Positions 52,640 to 64,000 of a stretch of DNA of 64,000 nucleotides are shown here, piece by piece; the first letter of the stretch is position 1, and each line of letters opens with the position of its first letter. Both the position numbers and the translations under genes were made by a program. The DNA lies in the NCBI GenBank assembly GCA_946699065.1, contig CAMPDV010000872.1, positions 1 through 64,000 on the forward strand. The letters run 5' to 3'. The stretch comes from Loxodes magnus (Eukaryota > Ciliophora > Karyorelictea > Loxodida > Loxodidae). Under the pieces are notes generated by a model. It was not told the DNA's origin and made no database searches. It saw only the letters and a program-made list of their open reading frames with translations.

Positions 52640-53430
52640 TGCTTTTATTTATTTTTTTTATTTTTTTTCGTGAATTTGTCCTATAAATCGAAGTCCAATT
52701 ATTTTTTATTGAATTCATTGATTGCTTTTTAAATATGAAGAGCTTTTAATGTATTGGGATTTCTTTTTAAAATAAAGAAAGCACCCTAAAATAAAGGATA
52801 TTCAAAGTCTGGTGTATTTTCAGAAGGGGCCTAAAATTCACCCGCGTAAGACTTTTTTTTCTTTTCACTAAAATTTATTTGTGTAAATGAGAACTTTTGA
52901 TTAGGGCTTAGAACAATGTATATCATTTTTCAGGAAAGAATGAAATACCAGAAACTTTACGATTGTCATCCTTTATGGATTCTGCTTCTCTAGGCGAACC
53001 GATCCATCAAACTCAAGAACATCGATGAAATCTACTAATGCTCAAGATCATTCGAATCTCAGTAATCATTTTATAGAAAATTTGCAGCTTTATGTAGTTA
53101 AAGTAGATTCTTTCTTGCCCACTTTATTGTAGTCCGATACATCTATTCTATAAAATTCTTAATTTGAATTTTGCACAAAAAAGGAACCGGAAAGGATTTA
53201 TTGGAGACCTGTAAATGGCTTATGGTTTGTTTTGAGATAGTTATAGGAAAATCACTTAACATCTCAAGATATTAGCAATAAGTCATGATAATAATTAAAA
53301 GTGTTTACATTCGTTAATGCTTACATAAATAATTGTATCCAGATGACAGGGATTGGAAAGAAAACAATAGAAAAACCTATCTATAAGTAAGAAAGAAGTA
53401 ATAAATTGGTAGATGGAATTAAATCCTAAA
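52640..53430. other. GC-richer patch of unknown nature in the loop
   Basis: Less AT-rich than its surroundings. A plus-strand frame reads QERMKYQKLYDCHPLW and later SFYRKFAALCSQSRFFLAHF; minus-strand frames are also open. Composition and neighbours suggest another LINE piece, but no RT or endonuclease motif was found. Confidence 0.3.
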
Positions 53431-53859
53431 ACTTATCTAACATTATAATAATATATATAAAGTAAATTTTCTTAAGTTCAATATACTTTAACTATAGTTT
53501 CCCATTAGTTTCTATTATTCTCTGTTCTTTTTATTAAATTGGTGGCAATTTCTTACTTTATGTTTGGCCTGTTTGTATTATCAGGTTAATGTTACTCTTC
53601 GAAAGGGAATTTTTTATATTATAGGTTGGTTTCTATTTCCATTGAGTTGCTGAGTATTTAGAGCTCTTCTAGTTTACAACTTAAAGTATTTTAGATTTCT
53701 TTACGATAAATTCTTTTTAAAAAATTCTCTCTTAAATTTGCTAGAAGGACGAAATTAGAACTTATTCCAATCTTAAAATTGAGTTTGCAAGTTTAAAATT
53801 TTCATAGTCTTATTAAATCTTAAGCTCGTTAATAAAGATTAGTAATGATTTTGTTAACT

Positions 53860-54330
53860 CTTAGTTTTTCCATCTAAAGAAGGAAAGAAAATTGAAAGCA
53901 TCTTACGAAAATTTATTAAGTTTTTTAGAAAGTTTTTCATTTTTAAGATACCATATTTTATCTCATATCATAAATAAAATCGAAGTAGAAAGGGTAAAAT
54001 GTAGAAAAATTATAATTTTGAAAATATTTATATTTCACAGTAAAAAACAGTTTACACAATTGAAATTTTTACGAAATTTACCATAATAACCAATTTTTCC
54101 AATACCTAATTAGAATATCAATATACAAGAAAGGAAAAAATTTGCAATTATAAATTTTTGGTTATTTAATGTTTTAAGAGAGATAAAAAACTAAAAATAA
54201 TTATCTTAAAAAATTAAATATCAATCGGAAACAAAAAAGCTTTCAAATTTCATATACTAAAGTTTAACATAATTAGAATTTTAAATATTAATTTTTATGT
54301 TAGTAAACAACTAATTTTACATTTATCAAT
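53860..54330 (+). repeat. diverged paralogue of part of the arm coding block
   Basis: DNA from about 54,065 to 54,330 matches 44,340-44,590 of the left arm in the same orientation: CCAATACCTAATTAGAATA against CCAATATCTAATCAGAATA, a shared AAGAGAGAT word, ATACTAAAG, and TTAGAATT.TAAATAT. The translations match too (KFLVI.CFKRDK against KFLVFLDYKRDE). The similarity is much lower than between the arms, so this is an older copy. It is truncated at both ends as far as I can see. Confidence 0.6.
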
Positions 54331-54539
54331 AGGTATGAGTAGATAAAGTGTAATATTGACGTGATGTTATTTAGACTCTAATAAATTATTTATCTATTAA
54401 GAGTCAAGATATTGCCGATAGGATGAATATGAATGATGAATTTTAGAATATAAAAATGATATTATTTTTTCCATCTTATTTATGAGTGTGACAATTTATT
54501 AAGTTTTAATTTTTTTAAGTAAATTATTTTAAAAAAGAA

Positions 54540-54778
54540 TATACAAATAAAACTATCATTTTAATCCATAATGGATAAACACAAAATAGCGAGAACCAAT
54601 TGTAAGCATTTATTATGTAATAAATACAAATCATTAAGGTAAGTTTCGCTGACATAAAGAAAGCTTTTGACTCAGTAATAAGAGAAGATATATGAAATAT
54701 ATTAAATGAATTGAAGTAAATTTTCCCCACTTAAATCCATATTGTAGTTCGTATTCCACCTAATAAAATATGTGATTA
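54540..54778 (+). mobile_element. LINE RT fragment, catalytic block A
   Basis: The plus strand reads SFADIKKAFDSVIREDI, RT domain A with its catalytic Asp (D-I-K-K-A-F-D at 54,651-54,671), followed by NILNELKQIF. Between REDI and NIL the codon is TGA (54,693-54,695), where LINEs usually have Trp (xLWxIL). Only this RT block is present. It abuts an RT fragment of opposite orientation. Confidence 0.82.
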
Positions 54779-54779
54779 A

Positions 54780-55095
54780 TTGCCCAAATGATAACAAGAC
54801 AATCATTTTTAGCATATGATTATATAGTGATATTGGTCTATAAATCAAAAATTTTCCACTCCACCTTTTTTATAAACAAGCGTATAAAACTTTCTTTTAT
54901 ATAAATCTTTATCGAATAATTTTTTATATTAGTGTTGCTGTATCCGATCAGCTTCTCCTCACCTGCATTTATCATTCTAAATGTATTTTATCTGTCATGC
55001 TGCCTTCGATTTAGGTAGTTTTTTTATGCATCTCTCTTATCTTCTTCCATAGCTTGAGTCCCCTTCCTGACATAATAAATATTTCTTGGCATAAA
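54780..55095 (-). mobile_element. LINE RT fragment, domains 0-2, opposite strand
   Basis: The minus strand reads PKSKAA (54,998-55,012; the KAAGPD block), then DKIHLE in a neighbouring frame, NAGEEKLI, YKKGG (54,860-54,874), and YRPISLYNHML (54,819-54,842). This is the usual order of RT domains 0 to 2. It is broken by several frame changes and TGAs and stops just before the catalytic block. It is not the other half of the plus-strand fragment next to it, because the two run in opposite directions. Confidence 0.75.
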
Positions 55096-55916
55096 ACATT
55101 AAAAATCAAATCAAATTTTAAATTTCTTCTTTGTCAAATTTTTCAATTCAAAATTCTTTTTTTTAATGTAAATAAAATAAGGTTTATTGCTTATTAATAG
55201 AAATATAAAGAATATGGATACATATTGTCAAGCTTTTTACTTCTAATTTTCTTTCAAATTATTAAAATAGTTTCCCTTTTCAATCCTAATCACTTTTTTT
55301 AGTTAATTTTTTATCCAAAAAGTTTTAAAATTCTTCTATATATAAATCTCAAAAATGAGGATTTTACATTTGTTATAACTAGGTTTAAATAGAAAAATTG
55401 GTTAGAAATATAATTTTCCATAAATCCATATTATATTCATATTTAGCTTGCATTAGTATGGTACTAGATTTATAAAGTAAAAAATAAGCATTGAAAGTAG
55501 TAAAAGAATGGATTTTAAAATCTATTTTTTACATTTAACTGTATTAAATCACTTCATTTTTGAGACAGAATATAAAAAGAAGGATTAATTCATTATATTT
55601 GATTTAATTAAAGGATATTATATATAATATTTTAGATGACTTAAATATTAAGGAATTGCATTTTGTGTTACAATTGAAAATCACTTTTATTAAACCAAAA
55701 TTTTGCATAAAAAAGAAACTAGTTGTGACAAATTTTTTTATAAATTGATTCTAAACAAAAAAGAAATTTATGTATGGTAAAAAATAAATTATCTATTGAT
55801 TTGGATCAACTTAATAGTTCTTCGAGCGAATATTAAAATGCAATTTAAATAACTATGACTTTTACTATTTTTATAAATACAAGTTATACTTCATTTTGAA
55901 TCAAAATATTTTTATT
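55096..55916. other. AT-rich interval at the right edge of the loop
   Basis: No supported gene. Ends at the inner edge of the right arm. Confidence 0.5.
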
Positions 55917-55926
55917 ATAAATAAAT

Positions 55927-56415
55927 AAATTTTATTATAGAACGCGTAGCACTCTCGTTTGTGCGCAGCTCTTTAAAAAATGTTTCATACTGACAAGAAT
56001 GTTTGTTATTGATAAAATTATCAGATACTGATAAACCTTGTTCAATACTGGTATAATTATTCAATATTGATAAAAATGTTCAATACTGATATAATTTCAG
56101 AATACTCTTAATCTTTAATACTTGTTGGAGGTTCAAAGACATGGCAGGGTTGTGTCTCATTGCATCACAAAATAGAGGACAACACGTGTCAATTATGGGT
56201 ACTTAAATTCCCCATTTCTGATGAAGCTCGCAATATTATTTCTTTTTCGTTCCAGTATTAAGAATAAACGAAACCAAGTCAACCCAAGTCGAAGTTCTAA
56301 GAATCTTATGTCTCGAGGTCAAACCAAAGCAGAGGAAGACGTAAAGTCGATTATGGGTACTTAGCTTCCCCAACCTCTGATGAAGATGTCCCTTGTTGTT
56401 CACCTTCTAACAACT
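55927..56415 (-). repeat. GC-richer inner-edge block, right-arm copy
   Basis: Mirror of 47,902-48,390. The 19-bp repeats lie at about 55,977-56,091 and the 147-bp units follow to about 56,400. A few substitutions distinguish it from the left copy (for example AACAACAAGGG against AACAAAAGGG). Confidence 0.7.
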
Positions 56416-57205
56416 ATATTAAATATAATATATAAAATATATATATAATAAAATATTTTAATTTATTACATTATTTTGCCATTAGCGGTACAAAAAGAAA
56501 TAATTGGGTTTAATTTTACTATAATTAAATAATTTATTATTAGATTATTTATAAAATTTCATTTAAATATCCAAATTACTTTAATAAGCATAAATCAAAA
56601 AATAAGAGATCTAATTTAAAAATCTAATAATTATCCTTATTTTATTATTAGTTTCTTAGTTCTTATTGGTAAGATTATTATTTAGCTTATCTAAATTTAA
56701 TTTTATATGCTAGTTAATGATATTAAATGCTTTATGTAATATTTTATATATTATTATAAAGTTTATAATTAAAAGAGTTTAGCTCTAATCCTGTTCTTTG
56801 TTCTTTTTAAATAAAATTTCTAAGTATTAATTATAAGTCTCAGAGAATATAAATGTAGATAAATAGGTAATAATGATTATATATAGTATTAATTATTATT
56901 GTTTTTATCTATTTACTAGTTTAGTTTTTTCAATATCATTTCCCTATTTTATACTTTTTAGTCTTTACTATAAGAAATATTTCTGAGAGAGTATATCTTA
57001 CAGTGTCTAGATTATTATTCTTTACCTAATTCAAATTTGTAACTAATTAGTATTTAATCTCAGACATAAAATAAAGCTATTAATTTAAAGTTCAATCTGC
57101 TCTATCTATATTAAAATGTATTATCGATATGCTTATTAGTCAAAAATGAAAAGAGTAATAAAATATAAAACTTATATATAAAAGAAAATAAACTTATAAG
57201 GTTAT

Positions 57206-60200
57206 ATTATAAACTTACTCTTTAGTATAAAATATAAATAATAAAATTGCTATATTTTATAACTATATTTAAATAATCTGCTATTTAATTCTTTGTATGT
57301 AGTTTAAATACAGAGTGATAATGCTAGACAGAAGATATAGATTAAGCTAAAAGGAAATTAGGATATTCATCATTAGTTATAATATTTAGGCTATTTTAAA
57401 TAATTTAAATATACTAGCTAATAAAGTCTAAGATTAAAGAATAATAATTAACAGTAATTTTTAACTTTTTGATGTTAATCCTAGAAAGAAAATAAAATTT
57501 TTCTTCCAAATAATTAAAAAGTAAAAAAGACTAAGCCTTTTAGATAGAAGGCTTAGCAGAAAATATTTAATTATGCTATAAAATATTTTTTAAGCTATTA
57601 ATTATAATTAAAAATGGAAGTAAAATAAATAAAGCTTTATATTTAATATTCTAAGCGTAAGTTTAAGAAAATAATTAGCTAATAATTATGAGATGCTTGT
57701 AAAATAAGCAGAGCCAAGGATAGTTAAAAATAGTTAGACTGAAATTTAGAGAACTGATTTGTAAGTTGTATTTTACATTTAATGAGGTGGTTCTAATAAT
57801 AAATACGAAAGAATTGCTGAATATATAAAATATGCAATGATTAAGGTTTATAAATGGTTAAGTTCAAAGACTGAGATATGATAATGTTAGTACTTTATTA
57901 ATTATGAAAGTTCTTATTAAAGAGAAAGTTAATTGAATACATAATGACTAACTAGAATTAATATAATAAAAGCTTAATAGAAATACAAATTAAAGAGTAG
58001 AAATCTTTAATAAAAAATTAACTTCTAGTTAGAATCTTGAACCAACTCACATATCAGCTTCTAAATAAATTAAACACTCTCTTAAATCTATTAACTTCGA
58101 TAAAGCTATATAAATAAACTTAACTTTGTAAAATTCAGCCTAAATTAATTCTTTAATTTCAAATTATATTATTAACTAACTTAAGTTTCTTTAACTATCT
58201 TAACATCCTTTTTATAACAACTTTAGAACTGAAGTAGTCAATTTTCTGATTTTTTTAAGATATTTAATAATTATTTTCTTTGTAAAGGCAAATTTATCAA
58301 AAATATCATGGAACAAATCATTCAAGATTATATTGTTAGAGCAATAAGCAGCATCATTATTGATAGAAGCATAATGCTGCTCAGATTAAAAGGTTTCTTT
58401 CAGTAAAATATAACTAAATATTTTAATATTATTGATTTAATTTATAGGTTCCTTAGTTTAATAATTAGAACTAAGTATATAGATACTCTTCATTTTACTA
58501 TCTTAATTAAAGCAACTAAAATTATTATTAGAAATAGATTTGCTTATAGATTTAATACTGCTATTAATATATCTATAATTAAAGCTAAATTATTTAAATT
58601 TTATACTTTATGAAGTACTTTTAATTTTAATAGTTAAGATAGATTATTTTTAAAATACTTTATAAAAGCATAAAAAATTAAATATCAAAATTTAAAGTAT
58701 AAAAATGAATCATTTTAGAATCTAGACCTATCAAAGTTTAAGTTTATTTAACTGATATTTTTAATAATTAACTACATAAATAAGAGTTGTCTATTTAGAG
58801 TTTCTTGAATGCAATAAATTTCAATAGCTTATAAGAATAAAGTAAAATATTCATTGAAGACTAAAGAAGCAATTTTATGCTTTATCAATATCTTGCATTT
58901 GGTCTATATTTTTCCTGATATTTATAATAGTAAAATTCCCAATCTTATTTTAATTTTCTTAAGTTAATTTATAATTTATATAGTTCATATAGTTTTACAT
59001 AAATTTTGAAGTATCTTAAAGCTGCCATTTATTCAAATTACAATTAATTAAAGTCTTTATGTTATAATTCATTTTATGAACATTTGGCAGGTTTTCATCA
59101 TAAAGTAGCATGAATTCTAATTTTAAGTTATTTAATTTTTGATAAAACATTGTAAGATATTATTTCGGAGCAATTCTGAAATTTCTTTAAAGAGTAAATG
59201 TAAATTTTTAAAACTCTTTATTATGCTTTATAAATTTTTTGTTTAACTTAAAATGTAAGAATCAAAGAATAAATATTTTGAATTTATGCTCGTTATCAAT
59301 AATAATTTTTAAGTTAATACTTTTGATTTATTCTAAATCTTAAAAGATTATAACTTTCTTCTTTATAACTCTAAAAAGCTTATACATATAATTATTATTG
59401 ATTCATTAATTCCTTTTATAATTTAAAGAATACACCATTTTTTATAATTTATTTATATTTTATTTGATTATCTACTATGTCATTAGGTATATAATAAAAG
59501 CAAGATATTATAGTTTGGAAATGATATATTAACTCAAATATTTCTTAATATATAATTAATTTAATATTACACTTATACTTATGTCTAAATGCTTTTTAAC
59601 AGTTCAAAGTTTTATAAATTTAGTCATTATTTACTTGTTAATTAATTGTCTAAATTTTATTTATTTTGTAAACTTACAATCTTGTTTGTTTACCTAGCCA
59701 AATGATTAAACTTTTATCTATTAATACTCCATTTTAGATAAACATTGAATAAATAATTGTATATTAATAGCATAAAACTATTTATATTTACAATTCTAAT
59801 TAAATGTAGCTTTAGTATATTAAACTTAAGCTAGCTTGCAATACAATTGTATTTTAAGTATTTTAATATCCTTTTTTCTTAAGATTTCATCTCTCTTATA
59901 ATCTAAAAATACTAAAAATTTGCTCTTTTATCTATTATTTATTCTGATTAGATATTGGAAAAACTGTTTATTATGCTAAAAATTCTAAGAATAGATAAGG
60001 CAATAAAAGTGTGTGAGTCAAACAGATCTATTCAATATTTATAAGACTGGTAAAGCACAGGAAAGTATTTTTAAGAATAACTAAAAATAACCTTATATCT
60101 AAGTACTAAGTGCTAAGTAAAATATTCCTAACTTATTAATAATTTGATAGTCTAAATTTAAATAGAAGCTAATTAGGCCTAAATAAGTGAATAATCCAAT

Positions 60201-62093
60201 CACAATTAGATACTTTATATTTAGTTATCTCTATAGATGCACTATTACAAGATAACAAAACTCCTACTTAAAAAAAGAGAAAACATTAGAAAAATTGGAT
60301 TGAGGTAAAGTAATTAAAATTAGAAAAGAAAGATAAAAAGGTTCTTAAAAAGGCTATCGAAAATTAAATTTTAAACACTTGCTTTTTAAGTTAAAAAGGT
60401 ACTTTTTGTTAAAGAAATAAGATAAATAATTAATAAATTTTGAATGATATTAATATTCTAAATCCACAAGCTTCCTTTTTTATAAAGATATTAATATAAA
60501 TGAACTATTTATTCTTTTACGACATACTTAAAATTTAGATTTAGCAAAGCAAAGTAAAGCAAAAGCTGACATATATATTATAATAGCTTTATTTATATGA
60601 TTCTTCCTAAAGTACTCATAATTTAAAATATTCAGTTCACATTTTTCGCATATTAGGACATATAAATTCATCAATCTAAAAAGATAGGTATTAGTATTTA
60701 TATCTTTTAAAATTTTTATCTTATTTTTGCTTTAATAAAGAAGGGAAATTTAATTATTGATATCTTTAATTTAAAAGTTCCCAATTTAAATATAAGAATT
60801 AAATGCTTATGAGTATGTACTCATTGCTAATATAATCTAAAAAATAACTAATAGCATATGAATATTCATAAGTGTCTTTTAATAAAAATAAGTCGCTTTA
60901 CCAGACCAATATTATAATGCAAGAAATTCGAACTTTTAACACTGCATCAGCAAATAGATACAGCTCTTACTTAATAGAATTACTCAAGCTACAAAAAATT
61001 AGGATGGTAAAAATTTAGAAGATTTAGTTGAAATGAAGAAATCGCAAGATGGAAAACTCCAAGAAAAGTGGAATACTTGTAAGCTTTACTTAACTTTTAT
61101 AAGCCTAATTGAATTTAACTGTATTGCAAGAAGATAAACTGTTTCATACATTTGTATTAATTTTAATATGAGAAAAAGCAAAAGTCATATGATATCTATA
61201 TGCTACCTATCTTCACAAAAATTGTTTTGCTATAGCTTCTGGCTGAGCTTTAAAAAATCTAGGCAAACAAACTAGTTTTTCCTTGGATTAGCTGAAAAAA
61301 TTTTAAGCTATGTTGTTCCTCTCAAACTTTAACTATACTACTTGGTATTTTCTTATAAACTGTAAAGCATGTGAATAGATCTAAAATGTATGCATCCTTT
61401 TAAAATTTGAAACTTAAGGACAAAAGTATTTGCTTTTAATTGATCAGATGAATCAGCAGCAGAAGCATAAATGCAAGCACTTAACGATTAGACTGTTGAC
61501 AAACTGTTCATTCAGAGCTTAAACATCGTTGAATACTTTTAAATTGGAATACCAACTCTTAACTCTGCTTTTAATTGATTAAATTGCTTACTTTTAAAGA
61601 CTTCATGGTTACTAGATCCTTCGAAGCTGCTCCTCTCAGTCTTTTGGCTAGCGTCTTTTCATAACCTTTTAAATTCCCTTTTTTCTATAGATTTCACCAT
61701 CCGTTGTTACATTAGAGCTTCCCATAATATTTTATAATTTTATTCTAGTTTCTATTATTTATTTGTTTATATCTTCAGCAATTCGAGTATATTCAAATTT
61801 TACATATATTTCGTATTTCTTTATTTTTATTTTGAAACATTATAGAGAGTTTTCTTAGCCCCAAGCTTTTTATTCTATTAATATTTGGTTACTTTAAATT
61901 ACAGGTATTTAATTTTTAATTAAATTTATTCTTTAGTTATTGTCGAATTTGTTGCTAAATTATTTTCCATTTGCATAAATTTGAACATTAAGGCTTCTAA
62001 TGAATTCTAGATTTAATTTTCTAAATTTTGACCTTTCTTTTGCTTTCTAGAAGCAATATAATATTTCGGCTTTCCTCGCTTAATACCTACATT
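57206..62093 (-). pseudogene. large coding-like block in right arm, unrecognised
   Basis: Right-arm copy of the block at 42,223-47,110, read on the minus strand, with the same readable pieces in the same order. Like the left copy it is spread over several frames. Confidence 0.42.
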
Positions 62094-62126
62094 ACTATTT
62101 TCATTTGATCAAATAATGAAAATAGT
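62094..62126. repeat. perfect 12-bp hairpin, right arm
   Basis: Same hairpin as 42,190-42,222, both halves unchanged. The pairing gives coordinate sum 104,316. Confidence 0.85.
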
Positions 62127-62129
62127 TAT

Positions 62130-63497
62130 ATAATTTCTTAAAGACATTCTCAAGTTTTTTTATTTAATTTGAAAAATTTGTATTCCCATCTTCATGTATG
62201 AATAAATTGTCTTTTTTTATTTACTTACTTTATTTTTAAATTCCTTTACTAGTTTACCTTTTAGTTTAATCATACAGTTATTATAATTTGGATTTTGGAG
62301 TACATAGAAGTAATTTAATATTTATCAATGAAGCATTATTTAAATATTTCATTAAGCATTTTAATAAGAAATGTCTCATTTAATTTTATAAAGATTCCAT
62401 ATATTTAAGTCTATTTTTCTATTTAAATATCTATTTTATGGTATGAATGCTAAGTAATAATTAAATAAAAGTAAAATGAATAAAGAATATTAAACAGACT
62501 CTTTAATTTCCAATGCATAAAACTATTTATTTCTTACTATTAACTGATATTAATAAATACTTTATTTGGTATTGCATCTATAACTCGATATAAACTGGAG
62601 TTTATAATTTTTTATTATGCAAACATCTGTTGGTAAGTGCGGAAAAAATTAAAAATCTCCGAAAAGGACAAACATTTTCATCACTAATAGTAATAAGTTT
62701 TATTAGTTACTAAGTCTTTACTATAGTAATAAGCATTATATAAAGTATAACTTTACGTAATTTTAAAATAATGTAATAGATTTATATGCCTTTCTAATAA
62801 TAAATATTTTGAAAATTAATAAAATAAAATAAACTTATATAACTACTATAATAACAAGTTAGTTATTAATTATTTAATAAGCTTTAAATATTTATTTCTT
62901 CTATGATAAGGAAAATTATCAACTAGCTTGATATTTCTTTTGTTAGGCTATATACAATTTTCTATTTTTATATTTTAGTATATTTTACTAAATTTTCTTT
63001 CTATATATAAAAAATTATATTACTCAAATTTTCACCAATAGTTTATTTTACTAATTTCATATCAAATTAACTATTTTTAAGAACTATTTTAATTAAACTT
63101 AAACTAAAAGAATTTTTGACTTCTTCGATTGCATGAATTTCTTTCTTTAATTATAGACGTTAGTAAATGCTTTTAAATTGCAATTTAATCTTATCTTAAT
63201 CATCCTTCTTTAATTACTCCTTCTTTCTAATCATCTTTAACTTTTTCCTTTTTTACTTTCTCCGTTTCTAGAATTTCAAGTTTTTTTATCTAAAGGTTCT
63301 TGTGAAATATTTTGATATTAACTTTTATTTAGCATCTTATCGTTGATATTTGATTATTTTTAAATATGATTGAAATGAATATGTTGACATTAAAACTATT
63401 TAACTTAGTTTTTTATGTAAATTTATAAAAGTCATAACTATGAAAATATTTGCTAATGGAAGTTTTAATCTACTGTGCTATTATTTAAATATTGAAT
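62130..63497. other. intergenic spacer between divergent blocks, right arm
   Basis: Mirror of 40,818-42,185. No supported gene. Confidence 0.45.
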
Positions 63498-64000
63498 ATG
63501 TTTTATATTATCAAATACTTATACAGCTTTACTTTAATTTCTAATTCTGATAATAATTTTCTAATAATAAGCTTTATTTCTTATAAACTTTTCTTTCTCA
63601 ATGTAAAACTACAAATAAACAGTATCAGCAGCCTTATCTTACAGCTTTTTATTTCATTTCTTAATAATATTAATTAAAGATCTTGTCATTTAGCTTATAA
63701 TACTCTTTTAAAACTTTCTATTAGAATCTATATTCCTTTTTATTATAAGAAGCCTATTATTTTTGTAATCATATATGCAAAATTGGAATAAATAGATCCA
63801 TTAATATGTAATCAATTAATTACAAATAAGAATAAAAATTGTTCGGTCCATAAACAAGCATTTTCAACTGTCTATTCGGCGAAGAAGGAGAAAATAATAA
63901 GGAAAAGTTTAAAACTTGATTTAATAAAACCAATTACCTTATTCTTGCTAGAGAAGAATGAGATTTTACTTCTAGAAATCCGTAGGAATAAGAGCAGTCA
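63498..64000 (+). CDS. uncharacterised frame in right arm, cut by window end
   Basis: Right-arm copy of the 176-aa frame: ATG 63,498, open for 167 codons to the window end. It differs from the left copy at scattered residues (YIIKYLYS against YTIKYLYS; NKNCSVHK against NKNFWVHK) without loss of frame. Hydrophobic first third, basic second half. Function unknown. Confidence 0.42.

Larger units (their letters stand above)
48401..55916. other. loop between the inverted-repeat arms
   Basis: 7.5 kb of single-copy DNA between the arm edges. It contains LINE scraps in both orientations, a diverged copy of a piece of the arm coding block, and AT-rich spacer. From 48,401-49,040 and 49,570-52,630 I see no supported gene. 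Confidence 0.8.
55917..64000 (-). repeat. right arm of the very long inverted repeat
   Basis: Reverse complement of 40,315-48,400. The inner edge at 55,917 is sharp (ATAAATAAATAAATTTTATT). The arm is cut by the window end, so its full length is unknown. Substitutions between arms are scattered, with few indels. Confidence 0.95.

Noticed and set aside
53623-53632. AGGTTGGTTT, resembling the Tetrahymena chromosome breakage sequence
   Set aside because: Only the 10-base core matches; the flanking positions of the 15-mer do not, so it is unlikely to be a working breakage site.
40315-64000. A complete Tlr/Maverick element
   Set aside because: Only the repeat architecture is suggestive; no integrase, DNA polymerase, capsid or ATPase motif was recognised in the arms or the loop.
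1-64000. CRISPR arrays, telomere (TTGGGG) runs, rRNA genes
   Set aside because: None seen on either strand; isolated TTGGGG words are not arrayed.

Overview
The window reads as nuclear DNA of a Tetrahymena-like oligohymenophorean ciliate, most likely from the germline (micronuclear) genome. It is extremely AT-rich. Recognisable proteins only read through when TAA and TAG are taken as glutamine and TGA as the sole stop, so standard-code open frames are only fragments of genes. Decayed LINEs, orphan repeat genes, frame-broken host-type genes and a very long inverted repeat fit germline-limited DNA that is removed from the working macronucleus. That last point is inference.

Layout. 1-1.7 kb: a decayed LINE (endonuclease plus reverse transcriptase) on the minus strand, cut by the window start. 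4.1-11.2 kb: five coiled-coil, ORF1-like fragments in mixed orientation, separated by featureless AT-rich DNA; further fragments lie at 20.1-20.9 kb and perhaps 22.9 kb. 11.4-12.2 kb: an uninterrupted 276-codon frame of unknown function. 12.5-16.2 kb, minus strand: the best-supported host gene, a large beta-helix/Cys-rich/multi-membrane-segment surface protein that is clearly broken. 16.9-19.7 kb: ambiguous coding-like DNA ending just before an intact tRNA-Leu(CAA) gene at 19,671-19,754. 24.9-27.6 kb: an unrecognised plus-strand gene broken over several frames. 27.6-40 kb: AT-rich desert holding LINE scraps, two pairs of short dispersed repeats and one small acidic coding patch.

The last 24 kb is one structure: an inverted repeat with arms of at least 8.1 kb (40,315-48,400 and 55,917-64,000) around a 7.5 kb loop. 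Arm coordinates pair with a nearly constant sum (104,315-104,317), so almost no net indels separate the arms. Each arm carries the same divergent pair of coding-like blocks, a perfect 12-bp hairpin, and at its inner end a GC-richer block with two 147-bp units and six roughly 19-bp degenerate repeats. Long inverted repeats with 19-mer tandem repeats recall the germline-limited Tlr elements of Tetrahymena, but no Tlr/Maverick core gene was recognised, so that assignment is tentative. The loop holds LINE scraps in both orientations and a diverged copy of a piece of the arm coding block.

Caution: with TGA as the only stop and about 80% AT, open runs of 100-200 codons arise by chance on either strand. 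Only calls backed by family motifs (LINEs, surface protein, tRNA) or by the inverted-repeat geometry are firm.
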